Origin: Megamerina dolium
Taxonomy: Eukaryota; Arthropoda; Insecta; Diptera; Megamerinidae
Assembly (NCBI GenBank): GCA_963854835.1
Contig: OY978526.1
Span: 27,765,073 to 27,829,072 of the forward strand
Direction of reading: 5' to 3'
DNA length: 64,000 nt
Part shown: one piece after another, positions 60,898 to 64,000 of the stretch
How positions within the stretch are numbered: position 1 is the first letter of the stretch
How the letters are laid out: the number at the start of each line of letters is the position of its first letter
The notes under the pieces: model-generated
Databases searched by the model: none
What the model was told of the DNA's origin: nothing
The model's input: the letters and a program-made list of their open reading frames with translations, nothing else
Program-made: the position numbers and the translations under genes

Positions 60898-60903
60898 TTT
60901 ATT
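60898..60903 (-). promoter_or_regulatory. Candidate poly(A) signal of the SLC46-like gene
   Basis: AATAAA on the minus strand about 100 bases after the stop codon at 61001. Position and sequence are typical for a polyadenylation signal; cleavage site not determined. Confidence 0.55.
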
Positions 60904-61000
60904 ATTTAAAATAGGCACATAAAACATTTTAAAATCTTAATATGACACATACACATATATACATTGATAAATATACAAAAATAGAGTATTTGCTTACTTA

Positions 61001-63027
61001 CTACAGACTGGTAACCTCACTATCGGGATTTGTATGGCCATTACTACTGCGTCCACGTTGTACATTTTGTGCATTATTTGTTCGAGCAGCATTATTTTGA
61101 GCAATCTCTTTTTTTGCATTTTTTGCTTGTGTCCGCTTAATACGACGCATTACAATATAACATAAGCTATAATGAGAAAACGATAAATAAACGATGCAAT
61201 TACAAAATAAATGGTATTTATATATGATACTCACAGGAATACAAATACATTGGGTATATAGAATATTTCGACGAACAAGAATATAGCACCCGGAAATGTA
61301 TCCACTGTATTCTGATAGACTTGTGATAGTATAGGTGGGAACATAAATTGTCCAATTGGTTCGGTTATACTGAAGATTGAATACATTTTACCTAAATATT
61401 TGAAAATAAACAGGGTTATTAAAAAATTTGTTTTTGATTTTATTTGAAGACATGAAAAGCTTACCCAATTCCTCATCATCAACAATACTGGAACCGATTG
61501 CTTTGATGGCAATTGCACGTAAGCTAACAAACATTTCCACGACGCAGCCCAAATAAAATGTGGCCGTATCCTTGGCAAATGCCTAATATAATGTTGAAAT
61601 GTTGAAATGAAAAATGTTTCAATTAAAAATAGACACAAAAAATAAAATGGAACTTACGAAAACAACACGCGAACAGACGACAGCCAACGCTGACATGATG
61701 CCAATCATTGAATCGCTAAATTTGAAGAGTTTACTAAAGATGGCCGTACCAATAAAAGTACCTTAAAATGTAAAATATGCAGGTGGGGGATTAATTATCA
61801 CTGCAGATGTCTGAACTAGAACCATCACTCACCAACTAAAGCGGCTGCTGATGAAAATGTTAAATAGAAACTGTAATAATTGCCATTCCAATTGAATTTC
61901 TTTAATGTGTATGGACGCCAATAGTCATTCTCCGCTAAACGATTAAAATATATAAATATTTATTGTATATAGGCATAATGAAATACCTCAAAAACATACT
62001 CACCCAATGCTGGACTCACTGTTAAAAAGTAAGCAACAATCAATAGATTCAACATTAATCTTCCACGATTCGCGCGCTTCACCAGCGGCACCTTAATACA
62101 ATCCATGACCAGTGATGGATCAAAGAACTCTTTCAGGCATGATTTTTTCACTGGTTCCGCATCGGTTAGCTCACCACCACCCCGATGTCGTATACGATCT
62201 GCAGATTCATGTTTCTTTGGCAGCGGTATATCCTCAAAAGCTAAATTCTCAGCACCATTTAATGCCGGTGGTCCATGTCGTGGTAATGGTGGTGGTACAT
62301 CCATAGTAGCCACTTCGATTTCTTCCACTTTTGGCTGTGGTATGATCTCTTTTATGAAGAAAATTATATAGAGTATGGCAATTATTTGAAAGGAGACCGC
62401 CATTGCAAAAGACCCTATGGAAGATAGAGTAATTATGTATTATCCAATTTTATGTTGATGTTGATGAAAACAAAAACTAAATAACTCACAAAAATAACCC
62501 AATTGTTGAAAAAGATAACCACTAATAGGCTGTCCAATGAAGGGTGTCGCATTAATGAACATTGCCAAAATTCCAAATCTGAAAAAAACAAAAGAATGAC
62601 ATGAATTAAAAATATTTGGTACCGCATATTCATATTAACCCCTTGTTGACCGACTGAATAAATTTATGTATTGATTTTTATTTTCGATAAACCCAGACTT
62701 GGCTTATAATTACAAGCCCTAACTAATAGGTATCCTCGCAGATCATGTAATATTTATTTATTGTATTGTATTTTTGCTATAAAAACTTTCAAATTAAGAT
62801 TTCGTCGATAAAAAAATAATAATTGAAATTTTTGTCAACAAGGCATTAAACTCAAAAGCTGACTTACCTAAACACTCGATCCTGTTCTGGCGTCGCTAAT
62901 GTGATATAACTGTATATAGCTATACTGCAAAAAGTAAAACCACCAAATAGTGCCGGTATAATGGCCTCAGCATACGCTCCGAACTCCATGGGTAATGATT
63001 CAAAGAAAACAGCCGACACCAGAAGAA
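61001..63027 (-). CDS. SLC46-like major-facilitator transporter, 3' part (8 exons)
   Basis: Eight coding exons on the minus strand keep one frame: 63027-62868, 62578-62490, 62414-62004, 61934-61833, 61761-61658, 61582-61465, 61391-61235, 61166-61001 (stop 61001-61003). All introns have GT...AG ends; six are 68-75 bp and the first is 289 bp. The ~435 residues hold about nine hydrophobic segments, split by a hydrophilic Pro-rich loop (VPPPLPRHGPPALNG, KKSCLKEFFDP) typical of the central cytoplasmic loop between transmembrane segments 6 and 7. The DDEELGKMYSIFSITEPI block and the following PGAIFL...VFVFL segment match the SLC46 family, as I recall it. That family is related to the proton-coupled folate transporter; Drosophila has several members of uncertain substrate. 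The C-terminal tail is hydrophilic (KRTQAKNAKKEI, NGHTNPDSEVTSL). The N-terminal exons lie right of the window or in 63028-64000 unseen. Substrate cannot be inferred. Confidence 0.87.
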
Positions 63028-63499
63028 CTAAAATTGTACTTACGATTTTAATTAGTTTTCAGTAAAGATAATGATAATTAAAAAAGCAAAATGATAAAAA
63101 TCAAAATCAATAATTACAACATTTTGCAGAAATAGAAATCAGTAAATAACATAGTCCAACATTTTAAAGTTTTCAAGTGCAACAGAGTTCCCATAGTACA
63201 TTATAATCCTGAAAGAGGGTGATGTACTGACAATTTTTACATTCTACTTTCTTTAACCGAGGAAGCTTATTATTAAAACGTTCCTCATCATCCCTATTTG
63301 CGTTTGAGGCTACTATGGACATGAAGACGGCTAGTTAGTTGGTTGATTGGTTAGTTACAGTGGCGGATCCTACTGCGTCGCGTAATTACCATTAAATGCC
63401 GTCTTGACACCCTATTCCTCACAAAACCCTCCTAAAAAGATGACAGATGAATGAATTATTACGACATATTGAATTCTTCGGACTAAATTCTAAACAGTC
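63028..63499. other. Intron of the SLC46-like gene, start
   Basis: Begins upstream of the acceptor (TACAATTTTAG at 63028-63038 on the minus strand). A GTAAGT motif only 16 bases before it is too close to be a donor. No further exon was recognised to the right edge. Confidence 0.5.
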
Positions 63500-64000
63500 G
63501 TACAAATTGTTGCCAGAGCTGGGCACTTACAGGCGAAGTTGGTGAATGTATCCTGCTCATCCAAACTTCAGCAACTTATACAGTGAGTATTTAAAAAAAA
63601 ATGCGGATTCTTTGTATGAATTTTCATAAGCCAGTGATATGAAAAAATCGCCGTGAACTTGGCAATATCTATACGTTCCGTGTTTAGTTCAGTTTAAGTT
63701 TTATATTTTTTTCTATACACAGGCCAAGTAGAACGTGATGTTGTGAATGACTTTCACGTTCCATTTGTCAGTTGAAGATGGTGCAGCTAGTTGCTTCTTT
63801 TAACAGTCTTCAGTGGAACGTAACATGTATTGCTAGATAAATGTCCAAAGAAGCACAAAGCGTGTTAATTTGCACGAACCTTCTTATTCCCTTTAATATT
63901 CCTATTGCCGGGAACCCAAAATGAGGGTGATATTAGCAAGACAATTTAGCCCAGTCAGTTTGTCCTCGCATTCTCTTACGAGCTTAGAATTTATAGTGTT
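63500..64000 (-). pseudogene. Non-LTR RNase H-like fragment, cut by window edge
   Basis: The minus strand near 63980-63870 reads LVRECEDKLTGLNCLANITL followed in broken frames by LGSRQ and NIKGNKKV, comparable to the TLIWVPGH.NIKGNE.AD core of I/Jockey-type RNase H domains. Further minus-strand text (63800-63740) is consistent with the C-terminal continuation. The host intron is interrupted by it. Degenerate. Confidence 0.5.

Noticed and set aside
63039..63049. Extra splice donor GTAAGT next to the first visible transporter exon
   Set aside because: It would make a 16-base intron; more likely a chance motif inside the real intron.

Overview
The window looks like AT-rich nuclear DNA of a higher fly, probably a tephritid-like dipteran. 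Four things point that way: split genes with 68-83 bp introns, a fly-type corazonin precursor, a TLX/C15-type homeobox tail exon with high similarity to Drosophila as I remember it, and a heavy load of mariner, RTE and R1 elements. The species call is inference. There are no bacterial genes, operons or CRISPR arrays.

Only three host genes are supported. (1) The last coding exon of a C15/clawless (TLX-family) homeobox gene lies on the plus strand at 20743-20974. No homeodomain exon is seen upstream, so the first 20.7 kb is probably intron plus insertions. (2) The complete two-exon coding region of corazonin (Crz), a neuropeptide hormone precursor, lies on the minus strand at 55812-56332, with a likely 5' UTR splice acceptor just upstream. 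(3) The last eight coding exons of a major-facilitator transporter, SLC46-like, lie on the minus strand at 61001-63027. Its N-terminal exons are beyond the right edge.

The remaining ~60 kb is non-coding and dominated by mobile elements. These are at least nine Tc1/mariner-type remnants (1-470, 2735-3783, 10440-11470, 18362-19344, 39610-40060, 43500-44755, 46590-47747, 58690-59480, 59650-60617); four RTE-clade retrotransposon copies (5353-5855, 11608-11885, 35161-37810, 52573-53412), one with an intact 5'-truncated ORF; an R1-clade fragment (30850-31665); another non-LTR tail (23180-23730); two RNase H-bearing non-LTR fragments (50100-51170, 63500-64000); two ~0.5 kb MITEs with TAA target duplications (5863-6371, 9593-10131); a diverged ~145 bp tandem repeat in three places; and at least nine copies of a tRNA-headed SINE of about 363 bp.

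The SINE is the most novel-looking component. Its best copies end in a run of T on the strand that carries the tRNA-like head, and four copies show target-site duplications. One copy has split an older mariner and another has split an R1 fragment. The stretch 4560-6540 records layered insertions: tandem repeat, then SINE and RTE, then a MITE inside one copy of the RTE's target duplication.

C15 and corazonin have no obvious working link. Crz and the transporter lie in the same orientation with 4.7 kb between them, and three mobile elements sit in that gap, which should contain the Crz promoter.
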